A DNA stretch of 64,000 bases, from positions 806,001-870,000 of the forward strand of contig NZ_JBHULZ010000041.1 in NCBI RefSeq assembly GCF_042684705.1, read 5' to 3'. Below are positions 16,382 to 23,543 of this stretch, piece after piece. Each line of letters opens with the position of its first letter. Positions within the stretch are counted from its first letter, which is position 1. The translations under genes were made by a program, and so were the position numbers. The notes beneath the pieces were generated by a model that was given only the letters and a program-made list of their open reading frames with translations, was not told where the DNA came from and did not search any database. This DNA is from Mesonia sediminis. GTDB taxonomy: Bacteria; Bacteroidota; Bacteroidia; Flavobacteriales; Flavobacteriaceae.

Positions 16382-17379
16382 TGGATTCACTTACACAAAT
16401 TGTATTGGGCGCTGCTATAGGCGAAGTAGTTTTAGGTAAAAAAGTAGGTAACAAAGCTATGCTTTACGGGGCTATTGCTGGCACCATACCCGACTTAGAT
16501 ACCTTTGCATCGCATTTTGTAAGTACCGTTGATGCTTTGGCTATTCATCGCGGTTTTACACATTCTATTTTTTTTGCTGTTTTATTTGCACCTATTATGG
16601 GTTGGCTCATCTCACGTTTTGAAAAAGCTGCCAATTTTAAAGACTGGTCTTGGTTATTTTTTTGGGGTTTTTTAACTCATCCCCTACTTGATGCTCACAC
16701 TACTTGGGGTACGCAACTTTTTTGGCCTTTAGACCTACGCTTAGCCTATAAAAATATTTTTGTGATAGACCCGCTTTATACGCTACCTTTTTTGATTTGT
16801 GTTCTAGCAGCTATGCGTTTACCTAAAAAATCCGCCCGACGTAAAAACTTAAACAAATGGGGTTTAATTCTGAGTACCACTTATTTAGGTATCACCTTAC
16901 TACTTAAGTTTTACACCTATCAGCATTTTAAAAGAGCCTTAAACGATCAAGGGATTTCGTATACAGCTATTGAGACTAAACCAACGGCTTTTAATAGTTT
17001 ATTATGGACGGCCAATGTAGATACCGATAGTCATTACTTAATAGGGCACTACTCCATTTTTGATACGCAGCCTATACATTTTTCAAAGTACCTAAAAAAC
17101 CATTTGTTGCTTGACACCTTGAGGCAAGAGCCACAAGTGAGAAAACTCATTAAAATTACAGAAGGTTGGTACAATATAGAGCAAAAAGAAGACTATATTG
17201 TTTTAAATGATTTGCGTTTTGGTTTACTAAGTTTATCGCCGCAGGCTAAAGATTTTGTTTTTAGCTATACTATCAAAAAAAATAAAGATGGCTCTGTATC
17301 TATCGAAGAAAGAGAAAAGAATATGCGAGATGGTAAAAAATTAATTCAAGAGTTGATTACTAGAATACAAGGAAATTAA
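16381..17379 (+). CDS. YdjM/DUF457-like membrane-bound metal-dependent hydrolase
   Basis: 332 residues. Metal ligands expected for the family are visible: GTIPDLD near residue 40, AIHRGFTHSI near 60 and HPLLDAHT near 105, placed between membrane spans. The second half has a charged soluble domain (about 190-332) that is longer than in E. coli YdjM. The substrate is unknown; family members are linked to membrane lipid or phospholipase-type chemistry only by inference. It is the last gene of the 12.6-17.4 kb run; its last four bases overlap the convergent gene at 17376. Confidence 0.88.
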   Translation: MDSLTQIVLGAAIGEVVLGKKVGNKAMLYGAIAGTIPDLDTFASHFVSTVDALAIHRGFTHSIFFAVLFAPIMGWLISRFEKAANFKDWSWLFFWGFLTHPLLDAHTTWGTQLFWPLDLRLAYKNIFVIDPLYTLPFLICVLAAMRLPKKSARRKNLNKWGLILSTTYLGITLLLKFYTYQHFKRALNDQGISYTAIETKPTAFNSLLWTANVDTDSHYLIGHYSIFDTQPIHFSKYLKNHLLLDTLRQEPQVRKLIKITEGWYNIEQKEDYIVLNDLRFGLLSLSPQAKDFVFSYTIKKNKDGSVSIEEREKNMRDGKKLIQELITRIQGN

Positions 17380-18143
17380 TCTTTTGTAAAGAGATTTACT
17401 TGTTGTTTGATTTGGCTATCATCGGGTACAGGATTGGTATAAAATTTTACAAAGTCTTGCACAGAATAATGTTTTAAAGTGTCATTTTTAACCTGGTTGT
17501 TGTTTAGGAAAATGCGGTATTGCATATCATAAGTAAAAAGGTCTAGCCGTTGTGCACTCAAGTCTTGCTTTTGGGTTAAGGCTTCTACAAAAGGTAAAAA
17601 ATCTGGAAGCTTTTCGGCTTTAATACGTTGATCAAAAGTCATATTTTGATAAATGTATTCAACTTGGGCTAAATCGTCAGCTTTTAAAATGCGGTCTTCA
17701 ATTTTACTATGTTTCCAGTTTTTCACAAGGCTGTCATACAGTGCTAGCTGGTCCTCACCTATTTTAGTTTTCTCCTTATTGATTTCAGTACGCTGTTGCA
17801 CATTAAGAATACTTATTTCTGTTTTTTTAAGAGACTGCTTCACGAATTGGATAATCTCTGGGGCTGAATTTTCGGTTATAATCAAGGTAGCTGAATCTCT
17901 AAACAAACTGTCTTCATCTAAACTATCAACTATAGCATTAATCACCCTCACCAAATTTTCTGGTTGTACCACTTCTTGGTTAACAATAATCTTTCTTTCT
18001 CCTTCTATACGAATAATAACTTTGTTGATCTCTTGTAACTGAAACAGTACATTAGAAAACAAAACCTCTGTATTATTACTAAATACTGGATTTAAAAAGC
18101 ACAAGGCTAAAAAACTAAAAAAGATAGTATAAAATCTGCGCAT
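17376..18143 (-). CDS. Secreted protein of unknown function
   Basis: 255 residues with a clear signal peptide (MRRFYTIFFSFLALCFLNPVFS), no lipobox. The region about 30-105 (KVIIRIEGERKIIVNQ, then ATLIITENSAPEIIQFVKQS) has the strand-helix-strand look of an ExbD/TolR-type periplasmic domain, but this is weak and unverified. The C-terminal half is helical and charged. The ATG at 18143 is chosen over an in-frame TTG at 18158 because it places the basic residues right before the hydrophobic core. It is a single gene, convergent with and overlapping the YdjM-like gene by 4 bases. Confidence 0.6.
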   Translation of the reverse strand: MRRFYTIFFSFLALCFLNPVFSNNTEVLFSNVLFQLQEINKVIIRIEGERKIIVNQEVVQPENLVRVINAIVDSLDEDSLFRDSATLIITENSAPEIIQFVKQSLKKTEISILNVQQRTEINKEKTKIGEDQLALYDSLVKNWKHSKIEDRILKADDLAQVEYIYQNMTFDQRIKAEKLPDFLPFVEALTQKQDLSAQRLDLFTYDMQYRIFLNNNQVKNDTLKHYSVQDFVKFYTNPVPDDSQIKQQVNLFTKD

Positions 18144-18262
18144 AACTTTAGATAACAAAGCAAAGTTAATTTATAATTTACAAATTAAAGCTTAAATAAA
18201 AATAGAATATTGATTTATATCAGTCTTTTAAAAATAAAAGCAATTCTGCATTTATAAAAATG

Positions 18263-18270
18263 TATTTTTG
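18263..18270 (+). promoter_or_regulatory. Putative -7 box for the PhnA-like gene
   Basis: TATTTTTG matches TAnnTTTG, 21 bases before the ATG at 18292. No -33 TTTG at the expected distance. Confidence 0.4.
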
Positions 18271-18291
18271 CAGCATTCAAAAAAAAGAATT

Positions 18292-18873
18292 ATGAGTTTA
18301 GATCAAGATTTAATGCAGCGTGCTTCTTCTAGTTGTGAACTTTGCGGAAGTAAGGAGAATTTAGAAATATATAATTTACCTCCACAAAATACGGCCAGTA
18401 TAGACAATAGTATTTTGTGTTGCGAGACTTGCCATTTGCAAATTACTGGAGAGCAAGAATTAGATCCAAACCATTGGCGTTGCCTCAATGATAGTATGTG
18501 GAGCACAGATAAGCCAGTTCAAGTTGTTGTATGGCGTTTATTAAATGCTTTAAAAAATGAAGGCTGGCCACAGGATTTGCTTGAAATGATGTATATAGAA
18601 GATGAGGTTTTGGATTATGCTAAACAAGGAGTAAACGCCACAGAAGAAACAACTACGGGCCTAGTACACCGAGACAGTAATGGGGTAAAAATTGAAGCTG
18701 GAGATAGCGTGGTACTCATTAAAGATTTACCGGTAAAAGGTTCAAGTATGATCGCTAAAAGAGGTACTGCTGTTAGGCGTGTCTCTCTTGTACATGACAA
18801 TGAAGAACAAATAGAGGGAAAAGTAGATGGGCAGCAAATTGTGATTCTCACCAAATTTGTGAAGAAAATATAA
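18292..18873 (+). CDS. PhnA-domain zinc-ribbon protein
   Basis: 193 residues. The N-terminal zinc ribbon carries two knuckles, SCELCGS and CCETCHL; a middle helical region follows, and the C-terminal PhnA domain begins at TGLVHRDSNGVKIEAGDSVV and ends ILTKFVKKI. Despite the name, PhnA proteins are not shown to work in phosphonate use in most bacteria (the true phosphonoacetate hydrolase is unrelated). The start at 18292 puts the zinc ribbon at residue 16; eight further in-frame codons upstream begin on the promoter box itself. Single-gene transcript. Confidence 0.9.
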   Translation: MSLDQDLMQRASSSCELCGSKENLEIYNLPPQNTASIDNSILCCETCHLQITGEQELDPNHWRCLNDSMWSTDKPVQVVVWRLLNALKNEGWPQDLLEMMYIEDEVLDYAKQGVNATEETTTGLVHRDSNGVKIEAGDSVVLIKDLPVKGSSMIAKRGTAVRRVSLVHDNEEQIEGKVDGQQIVILTKFVKKI

Positions 18874-18874
18874 T

Positions 18875-18911
18875 AAAAAAAGCTTGGTGTAATTACCAAG
18901 CTTTTTTTTTA
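18875..18911. terminator. Bidirectional rho-independent terminator
   Basis: A-run, AGCTTGGT, six-base loop, ACCAAGCT and nine T residues. It separates the convergent PhnA-like and pseudouridine-synthase-like genes. Confidence 0.9.
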
Positions 18912-19730
18912 AATCATCCCTAGGTTAATAACCTCTTGTTTGTTAAGGTGGCGATAATGGCCTCTGGGTAAATCTTTCTTGGTAAGCCCACCAAATACTA
19001 CACGATCTAAGCGAACTACTTCATAGTTTAGTTTTTTAAACATCCGTTGGACAATATGTGGTTTTGTACTATGTATTTCGAGACCAACATTACGTTTGCT
19101 CTGGTTTTCAACATAGCTGATGGCATTAACATGTACTTTACCATCTTCTAAAACTATTCCTTCTTCTATTTTTTTTAGATCAGATAAGTCGAGGTTACGA
19201 TTTAGTTCTACATCGTAGATTTGCCTTATTCCCTTTTTGGGATTGGCTAAATTCATAGCTAAAGTGCCATCATTGGTAAATAGTAATAATCCCATAGCAC
19301 TGGTTTCTAATTTACCAACAGGACTCAGTTTAGATTTTGATGCGTTAGCCACCAAATCCATTACTGTTCGATTACTCCTTTCTAAGCTACCAGTAACATA
19401 AAATCCACTAGGTTTGTTAAGCAATACATATTCTTTTCTTTCTGGAGTTATTCTACGACCGTCAAATCTTACCTCATCATCGGGTTGTACCTTATAACCC
19501 ATTTCGGTAACTACTTCTCCATTTACCCGAACATTTCCTGCCTTAATATAAATATCTGCGTCTCTACGGCTACAAATACCGGAGTTTGCTATATATTTAT
19601 TCAAACGCATTTTAGCATCTGGATTTTTAACCTGTTTGTCTACAGCTACCTTCTTAGTTGCTGGCTTCTTATGAGGTTTAGGCACAACATACTCTTTCTT
19701 CGTTTTCTTTTTGCCTTGTCTTTTAGTCAT
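18909..19730 (-). CDS. RsuA/RluB-type pseudouridine synthase homologue with altered catalytic site
   Basis: 273 residues: a lysine-rich tail (1-40), an S4 RNA-binding domain (about 41-88, MRLNKYIANSGICSRRDAD) and an RsuA/RluB-type domain. In active members the catalytic loop is GRLDxxTxGLLL; here it reads GKLETSAMGLLL, so the essential aspartate is Glu 142, the preceding arginine is lysine and the threonine is alanine. The C-terminal RNA motif (S-G-R-N-R-I-V-R-R in active members) reads STKPHIVQRMF. The fold and S4 domain are intact, so an RNA-binding role without pseudouridine formation is likely. The start is the ATG at 19730 (MTKRQGKKK); the frame extends to 19757. Confidence 0.9.
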   Translation of the reverse strand: MTKRQGKKKTKKEYVVPKPHKKPATKKVAVDKQVKNPDAKMRLNKYIANSGICSRRDADIYIKAGNVRVNGEVVTEMGYKVQPDDEVRFDGRRITPERKEYVLLNKPSGFYVTGSLERSNRTVMDLVANASKSKLSPVGKLETSAMGLLLFTNDGTLAMNLANPKKGIRQIYDVELNRNLDLSDLKKIEEGIVLEDGKVHVNAISYVENQSKRNVGLEIHSTKPHIVQRMFKKLNYEVVRLDRVVFGGLTKKDLPRGHYRHLNKQEVINLGMI

Positions 19731-19850
19731 TACTATTATTTTTTTGCAAAGGTACAATTAATTGATTCATTGCCATTGATGCATTACTTATTTTTCAAAA
19801 TGTAGTCTACAGGCTTTAAAATATAATCGTGATTAGCGTTTCTTTCATAT

Positions 19851-19880
19851 AAAAAAGCCTCTTAGCAGTAAAGAGGCTTC
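19851..19880 (-). terminator. Rho-independent terminator of the M20 dipeptidase gene
   Basis: On the minus strand AAGCCTCTT, a seven-base loop and AAGAGGCTT form a 9-bp stem followed by TTTTTAT, 16 bases after the stop codon. Confidence 0.85.
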
Positions 19881-19895
19881 TCTGAAATTGTAAGT

Positions 19896-21287
19896 TTATT
19901 TTTGCTTTAATCGAGCAAAATGCTTGTAGAAAAACGGTATGGTTTCAATGCCTTTTAAATAATTCCAAATACCAAAATGCTCATTGGGGGAGTGAATTGC
20001 ATCGCTATCGAGACCAAATCCCATCAAAATAGTTTTACTTTTGAGTTCTTTCTCAAACATAGCTACAATTGGTATACTTCCTCCGCTACGCTGAGGAATA
20101 GGCTCTTTTCCAAAAACCTCTTTATAAGCTTCGCTGGCAGCCTTATATTCAATACCGTCTATAGGCGTAACATAACCCTGACCTCCGTGATGCGGTTTCA
20201 CTTTAACATATACTCCATCTGGAGCGATAGATTCAAAATGTTTTTGAAATAATTCTGTTATCTCTTTCCAATCTTGATGTGGTACTAAACGCATAGAGAT
20301 TTTAGCATAAGCCTTACTAGGAATAACTGTTTTTGCACCTTCTCCAATATATCCTCCCCAAATACCGTTTACATCTAAAGTTGGTCGTATTGAATTTCGT
20401 TCATTAGTAGTATAACCCTTCTCTCCATATATATCGTGTAAGCCTATAGATTCTTTATATTGTTCTACATCAAATGGCGCTTCAGCCATTTTAGCTCTCT
20501 CCACTTGGGAAAGTTCTTCCACTTTATCGTAAAAACCTGGAATGGTAATTTTATTGTTCTCATCATGTAAAGAAGCAATCATCTTGCTTAAAATATTTAT
20601 AGGGTTGGCCACAGCACCTCCATAAAGTCCTGAATGTAAATCTCTATTGGGCCCAGTTACTTCAACTTCTACATAACTTAGTCCGCGTAAACCTGTAGTA
20701 ATCGAAGGCACATCTTTTGCGATCATACCAGTATCAGAAATTAAGATAACATCATTTTTTAATTTCTCTTGATTGCGTTGAATAAACCAACCCAAATTTT
20801 CGCTGCCCACTTCTTCTTCACCTTCTATCATAAACTTCACGTTGCAAGGTAGGTCGTCATTCTCCACCATGTATTCCAAGGCTTTCACGTGCATATACAT
20901 TTGGCCTTTATCGTCACAAGCCCCTCTAGCAAAGATAGCTCCTTCTGGGTGCTTATCGGTTTTTTTGATTACCGGTTCAAAAGCTGGACTGTCCCACAAT
21001 TCAATGGGATCTGCCGGCTGCACATCATAATGACCGTAAACCAGTACGGTAGGTAGATTTTCATCTATTATGCGCTCTCCATAGACCACAGGGTATCCAG
21101 GCGTCTCGCAAATTTCGGTGTGGGTGCAACCCGCTTCTGCCAAACGTTTTTTCACCATATGCGCTGTAGCTATAACATCATCTTTATAACTAGGATCGGC
21201 ACTGATGGATGGTAATTTTAATAAATCTATTAACTCTTCGAGAAATCGCTCTTTATTTTCTTCTAAATAGGCTTTTGACTTGTTCAT
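19896..21287 (-). CDS. M20-family dipeptidase
   Basis: 463 residues, a full-length M20 (carnosinase/PepV-like, CNDP-type) zinc peptidase. Metal ligands and catalytic residues are visible: VYGHYDVQPAD (His and catalytic Asp), GACDDKGQ (bridging Asp), MIEGEEEVGSEN (general-base Glu and metal Glu), SDTGM (Asp) and DAIHSPNE (His). The dimerisation/lid domain lies at about 200-350. It has no signal peptide and should act in the cytoplasm on dipeptides. The ATG at 21287 gives a normal N-terminus (MNKSKAYLEENKERFLEEL). Single gene with terminator at 19851-19880. Confidence 0.94.
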   Translation of the reverse strand: MNKSKAYLEENKERFLEELIDLLKLPSISADPSYKDDVIATAHMVKKRLAEAGCTHTEICETPGYPVVYGERIIDENLPTVLVYGHYDVQPADPIELWDSPAFEPVIKKTDKHPEGAIFARGACDDKGQMYMHVKALEYMVENDDLPCNVKFMIEGEEEVGSENLGWFIQRNQEKLKNDVILISDTGMIAKDVPSITTGLRGLSYVEVEVTGPNRDLHSGLYGGAVANPINILSKMIASLHDENNKITIPGFYDKVEELSQVERAKMAEAPFDVEQYKESIGLHDIYGEKGYTTNERNSIRPTLDVNGIWGGYIGEGAKTVIPSKAYAKISMRLVPHQDWKEITELFQKHFESIAPDGVYVKVKPHHGGQGYVTPIDGIEYKAASEAYKEVFGKEPIPQRSGGSIPIVAMFEKELKSKTILMGFGLDSDAIHSPNEHFGIWNYLKGIETIPFFYKHFARLKQK

Positions 21288-21357
21288 TCCTTGTTTTTTT
21301 AATTGGGATGAAGATAGCCATACTAGAATAAAAAATGAAATTTTTTTAAAGTTATTC

Positions 21358-21387
21358 TTTGATTATTCCAGTCTTTGTTTATATTTG
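21358..21387 (+). promoter_or_regulatory. Consensus Bacteroidota promoter for tRNA-Leu
   Basis: TTTG at 21358-21361, an 18-base spacer and TATATTTG at 21380-21387 match the -33/-7 promoter of Bacteroidota exactly. Transcription should begin near 21393, about 40 bases before the mature tRNA. Confidence 0.75.
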
Positions 21388-21433
21388 CACTCGCTAAGGA
21401 AACATACTTTAGTAAAGTTCTAATTAAACGATT

Positions 21434-21515
21434 GCGGGCGTGGTGGAATTGGTAGACACGCTAGACTTAGGATCTAGTGCTTCACGGCGTGAGAGTTCGA
21501 GTCTCTCCGCCCGCA
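21434..21515 (+). tRNA. tRNA-Leu (anticodon TAG)
   Basis: An 82-base class II tRNA. The acceptor arms GCGGGCG and CGCCCGC pair fully; the D-arm contains GGTAGACACG; the anticodon stem CTAGA/TCTAG encloses a seven-base loop CTTAGGA with anticodon TAG; a variable arm (TGCTTCACGGCGT) and a T-arm with GTTCGAGTC follow, and A is the discriminator. CCA is not encoded. It reads CUA and, through the wobble base, other CUN codons. Confidence 0.97.
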
Positions 21516-21521
21516 CAGCAT

Positions 21522-21558
21522 AAAACCCGACTTAAATTATTAAGTCGGGTTTTTTTAT
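21522..21558 (+). terminator. Rho-independent terminator of tRNA-Leu
   Basis: AAACCCGACTTAA, a short loop and TTAAGTCGGGTTT form a 13-bp stem followed by T residues, 7 bases after the tRNA. Confidence 0.9.
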
Positions 21559-21891
21559 TTCTTTCATAATTTTCTTTAATTCTATTGGATCAAGGACATT
21601 TTCTGGGTTTTTGAGTTTTTAAGCAAATAATTTTTCAAGTCTATACAGGAAGAATTCAGTTCTTCTTACTCCTCTAAATTGAGACCTAAAAGCTTTTAAA
21701 TTTCAAGTAGGTGGCTTGTTCATAAAGTACTGTATTTTAAACACTAGGCGGTATTTAAATCTTATTACTCTTTAAATCTTACTTGCTTAAAGCTGACTTA
21801 GTCATTAAGTATACTAACTTTTTATCAAAGCGAGGTTTAAACCAAATTGGCTCTATTCTAAATCTATATTGAATCGATTATGAGTTTACTT

Positions 21892-21913
21892 GAGTCCACT
21901 AAATAGTGGACTC
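21892..21913. repeat. Perfect palindrome with 10-base arms
   Basis: GAGTCCACTA, centre AA, TAGTGGACTC. It would form a tight hairpin in RNA or a symmetric protein site in DNA. No T-run follows, so it is not a terminator. Confidence 0.85.
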
Positions 21914-21951
21914 ACTGTAGACTCACTGTGGACTCACTGTGGATTCAATAT
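21908..21951. repeat. Tandem array of four 11-bp units
   Basis: Units GGACTCACTGT, AGACTCACTGT, GGACTCACTGT and the degenerate GGATTCAATAT follow one another without spacers and overlap the right arm of the palindrome. Confidence 0.85.
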
Positions 21952-22142
21952 GCTTATGATAGGCGTTTGAAATGGAGTAAGCCGAATTCATCTAGGCTTG
22001 AAGGTAAAGCGTGGAAGAGAACTGGTAAAGGTAAAATGCCTTCATAACACTGTTCTTTAAGAAAATCTAAAAGCTATAAAAACTCCTTATTATTATGATT
22101 TATCGATGTGTTATGAAAGGCTTATTCGAAAACCAGATTAAT

Positions 22143-22297
22143 TTTTAAGTTGACTTGATACTTAAATATACTAACATTATAGTTAAGCAAGGTTTGAACC
22201 ATATCGCCTTTAATTTAAATCTACATCAAATATGTTATGAAACTAACTTAGCTCACTATTCAGTGAACTCAGTATGGGCTGAATTCGCTTATGATTC
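22143..22297. repeat. Diverged intergenic duplication, copy B
   Basis: Counterpart of copy A at 21787-21961. It keeps the same order of landmarks but has a weaker palindrome (TCACT-ATTC-AGTGA) and no tandem 11-bp array. Confidence 0.6.
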
Positions 22298-22397
22298 GAC
22301 AATACTATGGCGTTTATATGTTTCAACTTAGCAAATGATCTGCTACAATAAATAAATCAACCCTGAATGCTAGTTAGAGTTAAAAATATAATCAATC

Positions 22398-22419
22398 TAA
22401 ATAGAAAAATTTCTATTTA
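22398..22419. repeat. Second perfect 22-base palindrome
   Basis: TAAATAGAAA, centre AA, TTTCTATTTA. It has the same architecture as 21892-21913 (10-base arms, AA centre) but a different, AT-rich sequence. Confidence 0.8.
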
Positions 22420-22608
22420 TTTTACTAGCTCGAGTACTGAGACCGCTTAAACATTGGAAATGAATTTTTCTTTTTGCTTTCCCTTCCATTTATTAATTTA
22501 AGAAAATCTCCAATTCTAATTAATTTTTCAAAATAAATCTAAATACGGCAAAATTGGTTTGTTATAGCCTCAAGATGGTTTGACTGGCAATAACACTACA
22601 TAAGAATA

Positions 22609-23409
22609 TTAAAAGTACACTGCTTCAAAAACGGCTAATGGAGCCCTTCTCCCTACATTTAAAGTTAAACGATCGCCTGTTATGCTATAATTATCTGCGG
22701 TGTCAAAAACCTTAAAAAACTCCGTCTCTATTTTCGAGATATCTTCTTCACACATTCTCATGGTACTCATTAATTTAGAAAAATCTATACGTTGACCAGT
22801 TTTCAATTCGAAACTACCACCTATGGTGTTACAACCCCCATAAGCTGTTAACCTATTTTCATCGGTTTTAAGCATAAAATAAATCTCTTTATCCTGGTTG
22901 GGTTGCATTTCTATCTTTTTTCCGTTAAGCTCTTTTAATTTCCAATACTTTTCTACAATTTGTTCTTGTTGCTCAATTTTTTTAAATTTTGCTAGCAAAT
23001 TATCCTGACTGTTTTTTAGGAATAACCAATCACCCTCAAGCGTGTAAAATTTGCTTTGATTAAATACATCTAGAACTTGTTGTTCGTTTATTTTAGCATC
23101 GGGGCAAGCCATTCTGGTAGTAGCAAGCGGAGAAAAAGACAAGGCGTAATTTTTGTCTAAGCTAAAGTTACCATTGAAATTATTGCAACCTGTAAAACCA
23201 TAAACACGATTGTTTACATCTAAGGTAAACCGAACAGGTTTTTGATCTCCAGCTTTAATTTCTTCACCATTTAATTCTATAAGCTGCCATGTAGTGGTAG
23301 TATTTTGCTCCAGCTGAACCATATTATTTTTATTTTTGCTAGATTGACTCGATTTGCAGCTTGCCAAACCCATTGCGATTAATAACAATAAAGCGAATTT
23401 ATTTATCAT
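22609..23409 (-). CDS. Lipoprotein with two META (HslJ-like) domains
   Basis: 266 residues. Lipobox LIAMGLASCKSS with Cys 18. Two META domains follow: about 38-140 (WQLIELNGEEI, GFTGCNNFNGNF, MACPDAKINEQQ) and about 155-266 (WKLKELNGKKI, AYGGCNTIGGSF, MRMCEEDISKIE). Each has the family pattern of a GCN turn and a later conserved cysteine. In E. coli the META protein HslJ is heat-inducible and linked to novobiocin resistance; the role here is unknown. The start at 23409 gives the lipoprotein signal. It is transcribed alone on the minus strand, away from the repeat-rich zone. Confidence 0.9.
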   Translation of the reverse strand: MINKFALLLLIAMGLASCKSSQSSKNKNNMVQLEQNTTTTWQLIELNGEEIKAGDQKPVRFTLDVNNRVYGFTGCNNFNGNFSLDKNYALSFSPLATTRMACPDAKINEQQVLDVFNQSKFYTLEGDWLFLKNSQDNLLAKFKKIEQQEQIVEKYWKLKELNGKKIEMQPNQDKEIYFMLKTDENRLTAYGGCNTIGGSFELKTGQRIDFSKLMSTMRMCEEDISKIETEFFKVFDTADNYSITGDRLTLNVGRRAPLAVFEAVYF

Positions 23410-23543
23410 ATTATTAGATTAAAAAACACAAATCTACCCTCAGTTTGGTTAATTTCAAACTAGATCAAACTAAACCTATGTTAAAATTTATTTATCTTAT
23501 AGAAATGTTAGCTTAGCGGGAATATTTTCAAATGTTTGCATAT

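Larger units (their letters stand above)
21787..21961. repeat. Diverged intergenic duplication, copy A
   Basis: Aligns by eye with 22143-22297 over its whole length. Shared landmarks, in order, are TATACTAAC, GAGGTTTAAACCA (CAAGGTTTGAACCA in copy B), AAATCTATAT, CACTAAATAGTG and GCTTATGAT. Copy A is about 20 bases longer because it holds two extra 11-bp units. Identity looks near 70 percent; this was not computed. Confidence 0.6.
21559..22608. other. Gene-free, repeat-bearing stretch beside tRNA-Leu
   Basis: About 1,050 bases with stop codons in all frames and no supported gene. It contains a diverged duplication (21787-21961 and 22143-22297), a perfect 22-base palindrome at 21892-21913, an 11-bp tandem array at 21908-21951 and another perfect 22-base palindrome at 22398-22419. 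No tmRNA, RNase P or SRP RNA motif was recognised. Confidence 0.6.

Noticed and set aside
21908..21951. Short tandem array as a CRISPR
   Set aside because: Units are 11 bp with no spacers, no cas genes are near, and the last unit is degenerate.
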